A DNA stretch of 39,397 nucleotides from Streptomyces avidinii (GTDB lineage: Bacteria > Actinomycetota > Actinomycetes > Streptomycetales > Streptomycetaceae): assembly GCF_014650695.1 (NCBI RefSeq), contig NZ_BMVL01000026.1, forward strand, positions 1 through 39,397, in the 5' to 3' direction. Of the stretch, positions 1-7,441 are shown one piece after another. The translations under genes were made by a program, and so were the position numbers. Every line of letters begins with the position of its first letter. The stretch's first letter is position 1. The notes under the pieces were generated by a model. That model had not been told where the DNA came from. It was given only the letters and a program-made list of their open reading frames with translations, and did not search any database.

Positions 1-93
1 GCACGACACGGAGAGACGATGAGACTGACGGGAAACCCCCATACGCGTCCCTGACCACCGGCCCCGTGGACCCCGCCCCCCGCAGTCCCCGTC

Positions 94-411
94 TCAGTTG
101 CGGACCTGCCACGCCGGGTGCGGCCGGCGGGGGGCGCGGCGCTTGTAGGTGTCGATCGTGAGGAACAGGGCTCCCGAGGCGGCCGTCGCGGCCAACGACA
201 GGATCGCGGCGGCCGGCCGCCACATGTGCGAGATCCCTACGAGCATCAGCCACGTCGCTGCCGAGGCCCCGGCCGTGAACAGCAGCAGCGCGATCCTGGC
301 CCCGAGCGACATGCTGCCGCTCGCCGCGACGCAGCCGTATCCCAGAAGGGCGCCCGGGAGGACGGTCACGATCGCACCCAGGATCAGGAAGAGAAGGAAG
401 GCGATGAGCAC
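94..411 (-). CDS. small integral membrane protein, hypothetical
   Basis: A 105-residue protein that I cannot assign to a named family. Three hydrophobic stretches are visible: about residues 1-27, 37-57 and 66-86. They are followed by a basic, arginine-rich tail (KRRAPRRPHP), so the C-terminus probably faces the cytoplasm. The start is GTG, with a GGAGG about 11 bases upstream on the minus strand. It stands alone, and the next gene is on the opposite strand. Function unknown. Codon use looks native, with strong third-position GC. Confidence 0.6.
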   Translation of the reverse strand: MLIAFLLFLILGAIVTVLPGALLGYGCVAASGSMSLGARIALLLFTAGASAATWLMLVGISHMWRPAAAILSLAATAASGALFLTIDTYKRRAPRRPHPAWQVRN

Positions 412-636
412 GGCGCACTGACCTCCGGACCGGATCCGCGTTCCCCGCCGGTGGGGCGGGGTCGGCGACGGCCATCCTGCCAGATGATTTGAACGTGTTC
501 AATGCAGGGTGAGGCGGTGGGGCGTCGGGACGTCGGGGCGAGGCGGGGGCGGTGGGAGGCGATGTGTGTTGCTGTCACCCGGAGGCTCCGGTGTCGGGGG
601 CGGGGCCCGGCGGTGGGGGCGTGGCACGATCGCGGG

Positions 637-1188
637 ATGGAGTACCGGTATGCCACCGAGGCCGATGCGCCCGCCATGGCGGAGCTCTTCGCCGCCAACC
701 ACCATGACGCGCTGACCGAACGGCAGCGGGCGGAGCAGGGTTTCGTGCAGGGCCGGTTCGACGTCGGTGCGCTGCGGGCGATGGCCGGCGCGCGCGAGCT
801 GCTGGTCGCGGACGACGCGAGCCGGATCGCCGGCCTCCTGGCGCTCTGCTCGCCCGCGGCTCTGGCCGATCCGCCGCCGCCGGTCGCGGGTCTGCTCCGG
901 GCGCAGGTCGACCTGGAGTGGCAGGGGCGGCCGCTGGCCGAGGCGCGGTGGCTGCTCTACGGGCCCGTCGTGGTCGATTCCGCCTACCGGGGGCGCGGCG
1001 TGGCGCGGGCGCTGTTCACCATGGCCGTGTCGGCGGCCTCGGAGCGCGCGGAAGCCGTGGTCGCCTTCATCGAGGCCGGGAACGTGCCGTCGTGGAAGGT
1101 GCACGTCGACGGCTTCGGGATGGTCCCGCTGGGCGAGTTCGTGGCGGGCGGACGCACCTACAGTGCGGTCGCCGCGGCGACGTTCTGA
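637..1188 (+). CDS. GNAT family N-acetyltransferase
   Basis: A 183-residue protein with the GNAT fold, which transfers an acetyl group from acetyl-CoA to an amine. The N-terminus (MEYRYATEADAPAMAELF) is the usual first strand and helix. The acetyl-CoA pyrophosphate-binding motif appears as RGRGVARALF near residue 120. The C-terminal part (FIEAGNVPSWKVHVDGFGMVPLGEF) is the usual Asn-containing strand-helix before the final strands. The frame is open upstream to 502, but that part is not GNAT-like, so I chose the ATG at 637. The substrate cannot be told from sequence. It is a single gene, convergent with the next one. Confidence 0.85.
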   Translation: MEYRYATEADAPAMAELFAANHHDALTERQRAEQGFVQGRFDVGALRAMAGARELLVADDASRIAGLLALCSPAALADPPPPVAGLLRAQVDLEWQGRPLAEARWLLYGPVVVDSAYRGRGVARALFTMAVSAASERAEAVVAFIEAGNVPSWKVHVDGFGMVPLGEFVAGGRTYSAVAAATF

Positions 1189-1198
1189 GCGGGCCTGA

Positions 1199-1240
1199 GT
1201 GCGCCTGCGCGTGCGTGCCTGCGTGTGCCTGCGCGTGCCC
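1199..1240. repeat. short GCCTGCGCGTGC-type repeat, alternating purine-pyrimidine
   Basis: The intergenic stretch after the acetyltransferase stop consists of imperfect repeats of GCCTGCG(C/T)GTGC. It alternates purine and pyrimidine almost throughout, a composition that can favour left-handed DNA under supercoiling. It lies between convergent gene ends. It could act as a weak transcription end or simply be slippage-derived. Confidence 0.4.
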
Positions 1241-1285
1241 GAGGGTTCTCGGCGGGCGCGGGTGTCGGCGGGTGTGGGCGGCGGA

Positions 1286-1738
1286 TCAGTCGGTGCGTTC
1301 CAGGATCACCAGCGGGATCTCGCGGGGCCGGGCCGCGGCGCGGTCGTCCTCGAACGGGGGCCACAGGGCCGTCATCATCTCCCAGTACATCTCCCGCTCC
1401 CCGGGCGTGGCGGTGCGCGCCTGCGCCGTGAAGCAGGCGGCGCCGACCTGGAGGCGGACCTCCGGGTGGGCGGTGAGGTTCCGGTACCAGCGGGGGTGCT
1501 CCGGGGCGCCGTACGCGGAGGCCAGGACGAGGTGGCGGCCCGTGTCCTCGCAGTAGATCAGCGGGGTGCGCAGGGTGCGGCCGCTGTCGCGGTCGAGCGT
1601 GGTGAGCAGCAGGGTGGGGACCCCGTGCCAGAGGTGCCCGTCGGCTCCGGCGGTGGTCACGTAGGCGCGGACGTGGTCGAGCCGTGGGCCGGGGCGCGGG
1701 TCGGTGGGGTGCTCCCAGTCGACGTCGAGTGCGTGCAT
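1286..1738 (-). CDS. nitroreductase-family deazaflavin (F420)-dependent oxidoreductase
   Basis: A 150-residue single-domain protein of the actinobacterial nitroreductase/quinone reductase family (DUF385, split-barrel flavin fold). Members use reduced coenzyme F420 to reduce quinones, nitroaromatics or related acceptors. Features seen are the core LLLTTLDRDSGRTLRTPLIY, then LVLASAYGAPEHPRWYRNL, then an AHPEVRLQVG segment; these match the family's signature order (GRxRxxPL, VASxGGxPxxPxWYxNL, NPxVxVQ). It diverges from a LysR regulator 106 bases away, which suggests LysR control. The start is ATG at 1738. The acceptor substrate is unknown. Confidence 0.8.
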   Translation of the reverse strand: MHALDVDWEHPTDPRPGPRLDHVRAYVTTAGADGHLWHGVPTLLLTTLDRDSGRTLRTPLIYCEDTGRHLVLASAYGAPEHPRWYRNLTAHPEVRLQVGAACFTAQARTATPGEREMYWEMMTALWPPFEDDRAAARPREIPLVILERTD

Positions 1739-1772
1739 TTTCCTGTCCTTAGGGTTGTGTCCCCCCTGCGGC

Positions 1773-1784
1773 TAACGAGCATTA
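1773..1784. promoter_or_regulatory. possible LysR-type operator (TAA-N6-TTA)
   Basis: TAACGAGCATTA is a small inverted repeat in the 106-base divergent region between the nitroreductase-family gene and the LysR gene. LysR regulators usually bind short dyads of this kind between divergent promoters. The match is short and no promoter boxes are clear, so this is tentative. Confidence 0.3.
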
Positions 1785-1844
1785 ACGATTCTGGATGCGC
1801 ACGACCCGTAGCGCACGCCTACAGGTCTGGACCAAGCTCGTGGT

Positions 1845-2864
1845 ATGGATCTGGAGCTGAGGCACCTCAAGATCGTCCGGGCCGTCGCCGACGCCGGGAG
1901 CCTGACCCGGGCCGCCACCGCGCTCGGCCTCGCGCAGCCCGCGCTCAGTACGCAGCTGAAGCGCATCGAGCGCGCGCTGGGCGGGACCCTGTTCGTGCGC
2001 GGCCGCGAGGGCGTACGGGCCACCGCGCTCGGGGAGCTGGTGCTGGAGCGGGCCAGGGTGCTGCTGCCCGCGGTGTGCGAGCTGCAGGAGGACGCCCAGC
2101 GGTTCGCCCGGCAGGGGACGCCGGGCCACCGGCTCGGCGGCACGCACGGGCCGCTGCTCGGCGGGCTCGTGGACCGGCTCGCGCGCCAGGAGCCCGGGGT
2201 GCCCGTCACCACGTACACCTCCTGGTCCGAGAGGGACATCGCCGGGAGCGTCGCCGAGGGGCGGCTGGACTTCGCGCTGGTCGGGGTCTGCGGGGAGAGC
2301 GCGCCGCCCGAGCCGGGGCGGCTGGCCTGGATGGAGGTGGCGCGCGACCCCGTGCACGTGATGCTCGCCGAGGACCATCCGCTGGCCCTGGCCCCGCGTG
2401 CGGAGATCGAGCTCGCCGAGCTGGCCGCCGAGGCCTGGACGGACGTCCCCGGCGACGGGTGCTTCGGCGACTGCTTCGCCGCGGCTTGCGTGCGCGCCGG
2501 TTTCACGCCCGCCTGCGTCTACGAGACCGACACCGCCTCCTGCGTTCACCTGGTGCAGGTGGGGCGGGCCGTCGGGCTGTGCCGGGCCACCTTCCCGGTG
2601 ACCCCGGGGGTGGTCACGCGGCCGCTCGCCGGGACTCCGCTGATGTGGCGGCACCTGCTGGGGTGGCATCCCGCGGCGCGCGCGGCGGCCCGGGCCGCGG
2701 AGGTACTGGAGCACGCCCGGGCCGCGCACGCGCAGGCGCTGGCCGGATCAGCCGGCGGGCTGCCGCCGGGGCTCCGGACAGCGGACGACCCCGCCCCGGG
2801 GCGCGACCCCGGGGCGGAGCTTCGGCAGCATTCGTATCGCGCTGAAGCCGCGGGCCGTACCTGA
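1845..2864 (+). CDS. LysR family transcriptional regulator
   Basis: A 339-residue LysR-type regulator. The N-terminal winged helix-turn-helix is clear: LRHLKIVRAVADAGSLTRAA, then LGLAQPALSTQLKRIERALG, then LFVRGREGVRATALGE (residues about 4-65). The effector-binding domain follows, with two periplasmic-binding-protein-like lobes (about 95-290). The C-terminal 45 residues are Ala/Pro/Arg-rich and look like an extension. LysR proteins bind a small molecule and control a neighbouring, often divergent, gene; here that is the nitroreductase-family gene. The start ATG at 1845 begins directly with the HTH. A 10-base tandem repeat follows the stop codon. Confidence 0.9.
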   Translation: MDLELRHLKIVRAVADAGSLTRAATALGLAQPALSTQLKRIERALGGTLFVRGREGVRATALGELVLERARVLLPAVCELQEDAQRFARQGTPGHRLGGTHGPLLGGLVDRLARQEPGVPVTTYTSWSERDIAGSVAEGRLDFALVGVCGESAPPEPGRLAWMEVARDPVHVMLAEDHPLALAPRAEIELAELAAEAWTDVPGDGCFGDCFAAACVRAGFTPACVYETDTASCVHLVQVGRAVGLCRATFPVTPGVVTRPLAGTPLMWRHLLGWHPAARAAARAAEVLEHARAAHAQALAGSAGGLPPGLRTADDPAPGRDPGAELRQHSYRAEAAGRT

Positions 2865-2910
2865 GTACAAGCGAGTACCGGCGAGTACCGGCGAGTACCG
2901 GGGTGTACCG
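2861..2910. repeat. 10-bp tandem repeat (GCGAGTACCG)
   Basis: Five consecutive 10-base units begin at the LysR stop codon. Three are exact GCGAGTACCG (2871-2900), flanked by degenerate CTGAGTACAA and GGGTGTACCG units. Further GTACC/GAGTACC words continue to about 2955. The repeat is non-coding and lies between convergent genes. Confidence 0.75.
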
Positions 2911-2956
2911 GCGTGGCCGGGTGCAGGGGTACCCGGGTGACCCGAGTACCGGGCAC

Positions 2957-3142
2957 CTACGGCAGATAGCGCTCGATGACCTGCGGGCCCTCCTTCTCGA
3001 TCAGCATGCGAGCCTTCTCGACCCGCTCCGGAGTCGGGTCGTGGCCCGTCGCCATCACGAGGTCCTCGGGGTCGTACGGCCGCTCCCCGCCCGTGAAGAG
3101 GCGGTCCGACCGTGTGGGCTGCTCGTCGGGTTCACTGACCAT
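2957..3142 (-). CDS. small hypothetical protein (61 aa)
   Basis: A 61-residue, acidic and soluble protein. I chose the ATG at 3142 (MVSEPDEQPTRSDRLFTGG) because GTAGGAGG sits just upstream; the frame stays open further but without a better signal. The C-terminal half (HDPTPERVEKARMLIEKEGPQV) looks like one helix pair. No known catalytic motif is visible. It diverges from the secreted protease 190 bases away. Its small size and Asp/Glu/Pro composition resemble conserved Streptomyces hypotheticals, but I cannot name a family. Confidence 0.6.
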   Translation of the reverse strand: MVSEPDEQPTRSDRLFTGGERPYDPEDLVMATGHDPTPERVEKARMLIEKEGPQVIERYLP

Positions 3143-3292
3143 CGCGTACCTCCTACGGTTTTCCCCTGGCCCCATCCTGCGACCGCCGCCCCATGAACGC
3201 ACTTCGACCGCGGGCGGGCCGCCGGAGGGCCCCGGGCATAACACCGAGGGAAGGGCCAACCGGCAGCTCCCGCAAGGCGGTTCGGATTTCTA

Positions 3293-3320
3293 CGGTTTCC
3301 GCAGACCCCACCGGAAACCG
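3293..3320 (+). promoter_or_regulatory. leader hairpin immediately before protease RBS
   Basis: CGGTTTCCG (3293-3301) and CGGAAACCG (3312-3320) form a perfect 9-base inverted repeat with a 10-base spacer. The right arm ends directly before the AGGAG ribosome site (3321-3325) of the protease gene. It may be an mRNA hairpin affecting translation or stability, or an operator. The dyad is directly visible; the role is inferred. Confidence 0.5.
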
Positions 3321-3332
3321 AGGAGATCCCCC

Positions 3333-4682
3333 ATGCTCAAGCGACACGCCCGCGCGGCGTGTACCGCCCTGGCCGCCGCCGGGCTGCTGCTGGCCGGGAC
3401 CGGCGGCGCCACCGCCGATTCCGCCCCCGCCGCAGCCTCCGCGGCGGCCACCCTGCGCACCGCGGAAGCCCCGCCCGAGCTGCTCGCCGCCATGCAGCGC
3501 GACCTCGGCCTGACCCCCACGCAGGCCAAGGCGCGCCTCGCCCACGAGGCCGAGGCCGGGGCCACCGCCGCCCGGCTGCGGGACCGGCTCGGCGCCGCCT
3601 TCGCCGGTGCCTGGGTGGACGGGGCCGACGCCGGTACCCTCACCGTGGCCACCACCCGGACCGCCGACACCGCCGCGATACGGGCCACCGGGGCCCGGGC
3701 GAAGCTGGTCACCCGCACCCTGGCCGACCTGGACGCCGACCGGGCCGCACTGGACCGGGCCGCCGGCCCCGCGACCCCGGTCCGCTACGTCGACCCGCGT
3801 TCCAACACCCTGGTCGTCGAGGAGACCGAGGCGGGGGCGGCGGCCGCGCTGCTGGCCGCCACCGGGACCGACGCCGACCGGGTCACGGTGGTCCGTACGG
3901 CCGAGGCCCCGCGCCCGCTGTACGACCTGCGCGGTGGGGACGCGTACTACATGAACGGCAGCGGCCGCTGCTCCGTGGGCTTCCCCGTGACCAAGGGCTC
4001 CACGAACGGTTTCGCCACCGCCGGGCACTGCGGCCGGGCCGGGACCACCACCAGCGGCTTCAACCAGGTCGCCCAGGGTTCCTTCCAGGCCTCGGTCTTC
4101 CCCGGCAACGACATGGCCTGGGTGGCCGCCGACGCCCAGTGGACCGCGACCCCCTACGTGAAGGGCAGCGGCGGCGCGAACGTGCAGGTCACCGGTTCGG
4201 TGCTGCAGCCGGTCGGGGCCTCGGTGTGCCGTTCCGGATCGACCACCGGATGGCACTGCGGCACGATCCAGCAGCACGGCACGAGCGTCACCTACCCCGA
4301 GGGCACCATCTCCGGCGTGACCCGTACGACGGTCTGCGCCGAGCCGGGCGACTCGGGCGGCTCGTACATCTCCGGGAGCCAGGCGCAGGGCGTCACCTCG
4401 GGAGGTTCCGGCAACTGCTCCAGCGGCGGGACCACCTTCTTCCAGCCGCTGAACCCGATCCTGTCGGCGTACGGCCTCACCCTCAAGGTCAGCGGCAGCG
4501 ACCCGGGCCCGGGCCCCGGTCCCGGCGAGCCCGAGCCGGGCGGCACCTGGAAGGCGGGCACCGTCTACGCGGCCGGTGCCACGGTCACCCACGGCGGCGC
4601 GACCTACCGCTGCATCCAGGGGCACCAGGCCCAGACGGGCTGGGAGCCGCCGAACGTCCCGGCGCTGTGGCAGCGGGTGTAG
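3333..4682 (+). CDS. sprC: secreted S1 serine protease, streptogrisin C-like, with chitin-binding domain
   Basis: A 449-residue preproenzyme. A Sec signal peptide (MLKRHARAACTALAAAGLLL) is followed by an alpha-lytic-protease-type prodomain (about 45-190). The mature chymotrypsin-fold protease starts near residue 196 with DLRGGDAYYMNGSGRCSVGF, very like mature streptogrisin C. The catalytic triad is visible: His232 in TAGHC, Asp260 in NDMAW and Ser341 in GDSGGS. A Gly/Pro linker (PGPGPGPGEPEPGG) leads to a C-terminal CBM5/12-type chitin-binding module (about 403-449, TWKAGTVYAAGATVTHGG). The ATG at 3333 follows AGGAG. It acts outside the cell, probably on chitin-associated protein. The symbol rests on domain order and the mature N-terminus and should be read as sprC-like. 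Confidence 0.93.
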   Translation: MLKRHARAACTALAAAGLLLAGTGGATADSAPAAASAAATLRTAEAPPELLAAMQRDLGLTPTQAKARLAHEAEAGATAARLRDRLGAAFAGAWVDGADAGTLTVATTRTADTAAIRATGARAKLVTRTLADLDADRAALDRAAGPATPVRYVDPRSNTLVVEETEAGAAAALLAATGTDADRVTVVRTAEAPRPLYDLRGGDAYYMNGSGRCSVGFPVTKGSTNGFATAGHCGRAGTTTSGFNQVAQGSFQASVFPGNDMAWVAADAQWTATPYVKGSGGANVQVTGSVLQPVGASVCRSGSTTGWHCGTIQQHGTSVTYPEGTISGVTRTTVCAEPGDSGGSYISGSQAQGVTSGGSGNCSSGGTTFFQPLNPILSAYGLTLKVSGSDPGPGPGPGEPEPGGTWKAGTVYAAGATVTHGGATYRCIQGHQAQTGWEPPNVPALWQRV

Positions 4683-4756
4683 CGGCGTAGCGGTGCGGCG
4701 GGTGCAGAGCCCGCCCCGCCCGGACCCATCCAGCCCCGCGCGCGAACGCGCGGACC

Positions 4757-4791
4757 GGTGCCGTGACTGCCAAGGGGGGAGTCACGGCACC
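4757..4791. terminator. bidirectional stem-loop terminator
   Basis: GGTGCCGTGACT and AGTCACGGCACC form a perfect 12-base stem with an 11-base loop, placed between the convergent protease and YdcF-like genes. There is no long T-tract, which is usual for Streptomyces terminators. Confidence 0.8.
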
Positions 4792-4807
4792 TTCGCGTGC
4801 GCACGGG

Positions 4808-5833
4808 TCAGACGAGGACCGCCGCCAGAGTGCCGAGCGCGCCGAAGACGGTCAGCAGTGCGCAGATCGACAGGTTCACGATCCGGTGCTCCCAGAAGAC
4901 CGCGACGAACTCGCGGATGGTGGCGCTCGGCCAGTAGTACTTCGCGGTGGGGGAGCCCAGCACCTGCCCGTTGACGCCGGTCTTGCGGGCCAGCATCGCC
5001 GCCCGGAAGGCGTGGAAGTTGTTGGTGACCACCACGCACTTGTAGGCCGGGTCGTGGGCCGTCATGATCTCGCGGCTGAAGAGCATGTTCTCCTCGGTCG
5101 TGGTGGAGCGGTCCTCCAGCACGACGTGCTGCTCGGGCACACCCTGCGCGATCAGCCAGTCCGCCATCGCCCGGGCCTCGGCGACCTTCTCGTCCGAGCC
5201 CTTGCCGCCCGATACGAGGAGGAACGGCGGCCGGCCGCTCCGGGCCAGCTGGGCCTCGTAGATCTGCTGCCCCTTGCGCAGACGGGACGCCAGCAGGGGC
5301 GGCACGCGGTCGCCGCCGACGAGGCCCGAGCCCAGCATGACCACGTGGTGGACGTCGCCGCGCACCTTGATCCGTCCGTAGAGGAAGGCGTAGCCGAGGA
5401 AGCAGAAGAAGACGAAGGAGACGTAGCCGGCGACCACGGTGACCGTTCCCGCGATGCCGCCGAGGAGGGGGGAGCCGACCACGCCGACGAGGACCAGCAG
5501 CGCGATCAGCGCGAAGATCGCGAGGCCCGCGAGCATCGACAGCAGGTTGGCCGGCCGGAAGCCCTCCTTGCGGATCATGATCAGGCCGTTGCGGACGAGG
5601 AAGACGCCCAGGGCCAGGGTGGCGAACGCGGGTGAGGCGAAGGCGAGCACGGCGACCGTGACGGCCGCCCAGGTGGGCAGCTTGCCGACCTGGAGGAAGA
5701 GTGCGGAGAACAGGCTGAGGAAAGTCAGCCCCAGGAGCACGGCGTTGCTGAAGCGTCGCCGGTCCTGCCGGACGCTTACGCAGAACGCGAGGAAGAGCAG
5801 GGCGGCAAGGGCGAAGGCGACCATGCCGACCAT
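4808..5833 (-). CDS. YdcF/SanA/ElyC-like (DUF218) membrane protein
   Basis: A 341-residue protein. The first ~165 residues hold about five or six transmembrane helices. A cytosolic or external DUF218 domain follows (about 170-310: VVMLGSGLVGG, PFLLVSGGKGSDE, EARAMADWLIAQGVPEQHVVLEDRS, TTEENMLFSREI, VVVTNNFHAFRAAMLARK), then one more hydrophobic helix near the C-terminus. This is the order seen in YdcF-type proteins linked to envelope and polysaccharide functions. I chose the ATG at 5833, where the hydrophobic segment starts; the frame is open far upstream, antisense to the aminoacylase. It lies 14 bases after the D-aminoacylase-like gene and is probably co-transcribed with it. Confidence 0.82.
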   Translation of the reverse strand: MVGMVAFALAALLFLAFCVSVRQDRRRFSNAVLLGLTFLSLFSALFLQVGKLPTWAAVTVAVLAFASPAFATLALGVFLVRNGLIMIRKEGFRPANLLSMLAGLAIFALIALLVLVGVVGSPLLGGIAGTVTVVAGYVSFVFFCFLGYAFLYGRIKVRGDVHHVVMLGSGLVGGDRVPPLLASRLRKGQQIYEAQLARSGRPPFLLVSGGKGSDEKVAEARAMADWLIAQGVPEQHVVLEDRSTTTEENMLFSREIMTAHDPAYKCVVVTNNFHAFRAAMLARKTGVNGQVLGSPTAKYYWPSATIREFVAVFWEHRIVNLSICALLTVFGALGTLAAVLV

Positions 5834-5847
5834 CGTAGATGTCGGAT

Positions 5848-7431
5848 TTACCGAAGATCGTGGGCGGTTCGGCGCACCGCCCGTCCGGCCAGCACGTCCG
5901 TCCGGCGCCCGTCGCGCATCACGAAGCGTCCGTCGATCAGGACGTGCGGGATACCGCTCGGCAGCATCCGGGGCCGCTCGTAGGTGGACCCGGCCGCGAC
6001 CGTGTCCGGGTCGAAGAGGACGAGGTCGGCGCGGTACCCCATGCGGACCAGGCCCCGGTCGGGCAGTCGCAGGCGCGCCGCGGGGCGGCCGGCCAGGTGC
6101 GCCACGCACTCCTCCAGGGAGAGCAGGCCGAGTTCGCGCACGTAGCGGCCCAGGTAGTGGGGGAAGGTGCCGTAGGCGCGCGGGTGCGGTTTCGCGCCCT
6201 GGAGGATGCCGTCGGAGCCGCCGGTGTGGACCCGGTGGCGCATGATCGCCCGGACGTTCTCCTCGTGGCCGACGTGCTGGAGGATCGTCGGCGCCAGCCG
6301 GTCCGCGAGCAGCAGCCTGCGGGCGCTCTCCCAGTCGGCCACGCGGGTGCCCACGTACGGGGCGAGGGCGGGGTCGGCGGTGCCCGAGATCTCGATCGTC
6401 GACCAGTCGACGGGCACTCCGTGGCAGCCGTCGGAGCCCTCGACCTCCAGCGCGCGGCGGATCCGCTCGGCCTGGGTGCCGTCGCGCAGCCGGGCGAGGA
6501 CCGCCTCCGGGCCGCCCTCGTTCGCCCAGCCGGGGAGGAGCGCGACGAGGGTGGTGCAGCCGGGGGTGTACGGGTAGCTGTCGAGGGTGATGTCGGCGCC
6601 GTCGGCCAGGGCCGCGTCCAGCAGGGCGAGCAGTTCGGGGGCCCGGCCCCGGTTCTCGCCGAAGTTCATGGTGGCGTGCGCGAGGTGCAGGGCGCAGCCG
6701 GCCTCCCGGGCGAGCGCGACCATCTCGGCGTAGGCGGCCAGCGCGCCGTGGCCGTAACTGCGGTGGTGCGGGCAGTAGTAGCCGCCGTACCGGGCCACGA
6801 CCCGGCACAGCTCGGTCAGTTCGGCGCCGGTGGCGTACATGCCGGGGGTGTAGGTGAGGCCGGAGGACAGGCCGACGGCGCCCTGGGCCAGGCCGTCGGC
6901 GACGAGCTGCCGCATCCGGTCCAGCTCGGCCGCGGTCGCCGGGCGGTCGTCCCAGCCGAGGACGTACGCGCGGACCGTGCCCTGGGGGACGAGGTAGGCG
7001 GCGTTGACCGCGATGCCCTCGCCGTCGATGCCGCGGTCCAGCCGGTCGAGGTACTCGCCGACCGTGCGCCAGTCGAAGTCGACGTCGCCGCCGGGCCCGT
7101 TCCAGCCGGCGATCGCGGCCCGCACCTCGCCGAGGGTGCGGTCGTCGACGGGCGCGTACGACAGGCCGTCCTGGCCGATGACTTCGAGGGTCACGCCCTG
7201 TGCGGCCTTCGCGCCGTGGTCCGGGTCGCGGAGCAGCGCGAGGTCGCTGTGGGCGTGCATGTCGACGAAGCCCGGGGCGAGGGCGAGGCCGTGCGCGTCG
7301 AGGGTGCGGCGCCCGCCGCCCGGGAACCTGCCGATGCCGGCGATCCGGCCCTCGTGGACGCCGACGTCGGCGGTGTACGAGGGCCCGCCCGTGCCGTCGA
7401 CGACGCGGGCCCCCCGGATGACCAGGTCCAC
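5848..7431 (-). CDS. N-acyl-D-amino-acid deacylase (D-aminoacylase)-like amidohydrolase
   Basis: A 527-residue metal-dependent amidohydrolase expected to release D-amino acids from N-acyl-D-amino acids. The metal-binding FVDMHAHSD (His59, His61) is present. So are HLAHATMN and HVGHEENV, which supply later metal-site histidines, and GSDG, the usual catalytic aspartate. At the position of the zinc-binding cysteine of classical D-aminoacylases (VGNCG), this protein has IGQDG (Asp88), so substrate or metal use may differ. It starts GTG ten bases after the deaminase stop, implying a shared transcript. The pairing suggests sequential use of acyl-D-amino acids: deacylation, then deamination. Confidence 0.85.
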   Translation of the reverse strand: MDLVIRGARVVDGTGGPSYTADVGVHEGRIAGIGRFPGGGRRTLDAHGLALAPGFVDMHAHSDLALLRDPDHGAKAAQGVTLEVIGQDGLSYAPVDDRTLGEVRAAIAGWNGPGGDVDFDWRTVGEYLDRLDRGIDGEGIAVNAAYLVPQGTVRAYVLGWDDRPATAAELDRMRQLVADGLAQGAVGLSSGLTYTPGMYATGAELTELCRVVARYGGYYCPHHRSYGHGALAAYAEMVALAREAGCALHLAHATMNFGENRGRAPELLALLDAALADGADITLDSYPYTPGCTTLVALLPGWANEGGPEAVLARLRDGTQAERIRRALEVEGSDGCHGVPVDWSTIEISGTADPALAPYVGTRVADWESARRLLLADRLAPTILQHVGHEENVRAIMRHRVHTGGSDGILQGAKPHPRAYGTFPHYLGRYVRELGLLSLEECVAHLAGRPAARLRLPDRGLVRMGYRADLVLFDPDTVAAGSTYERPRMLPSGIPHVLIDGRFVMRDGRRTDVLAGRAVRRTAHDLR

Positions 7432-7441
7432 CGGCCGGTGC

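Noticed and set aside
1199..2845. 548-codon plus-strand frame
   Set aside because: It is Arg/Gly/Ala-rich shadow sequence across the nitroreductase and LysR genes; those carry recognisable domains in the other frames.
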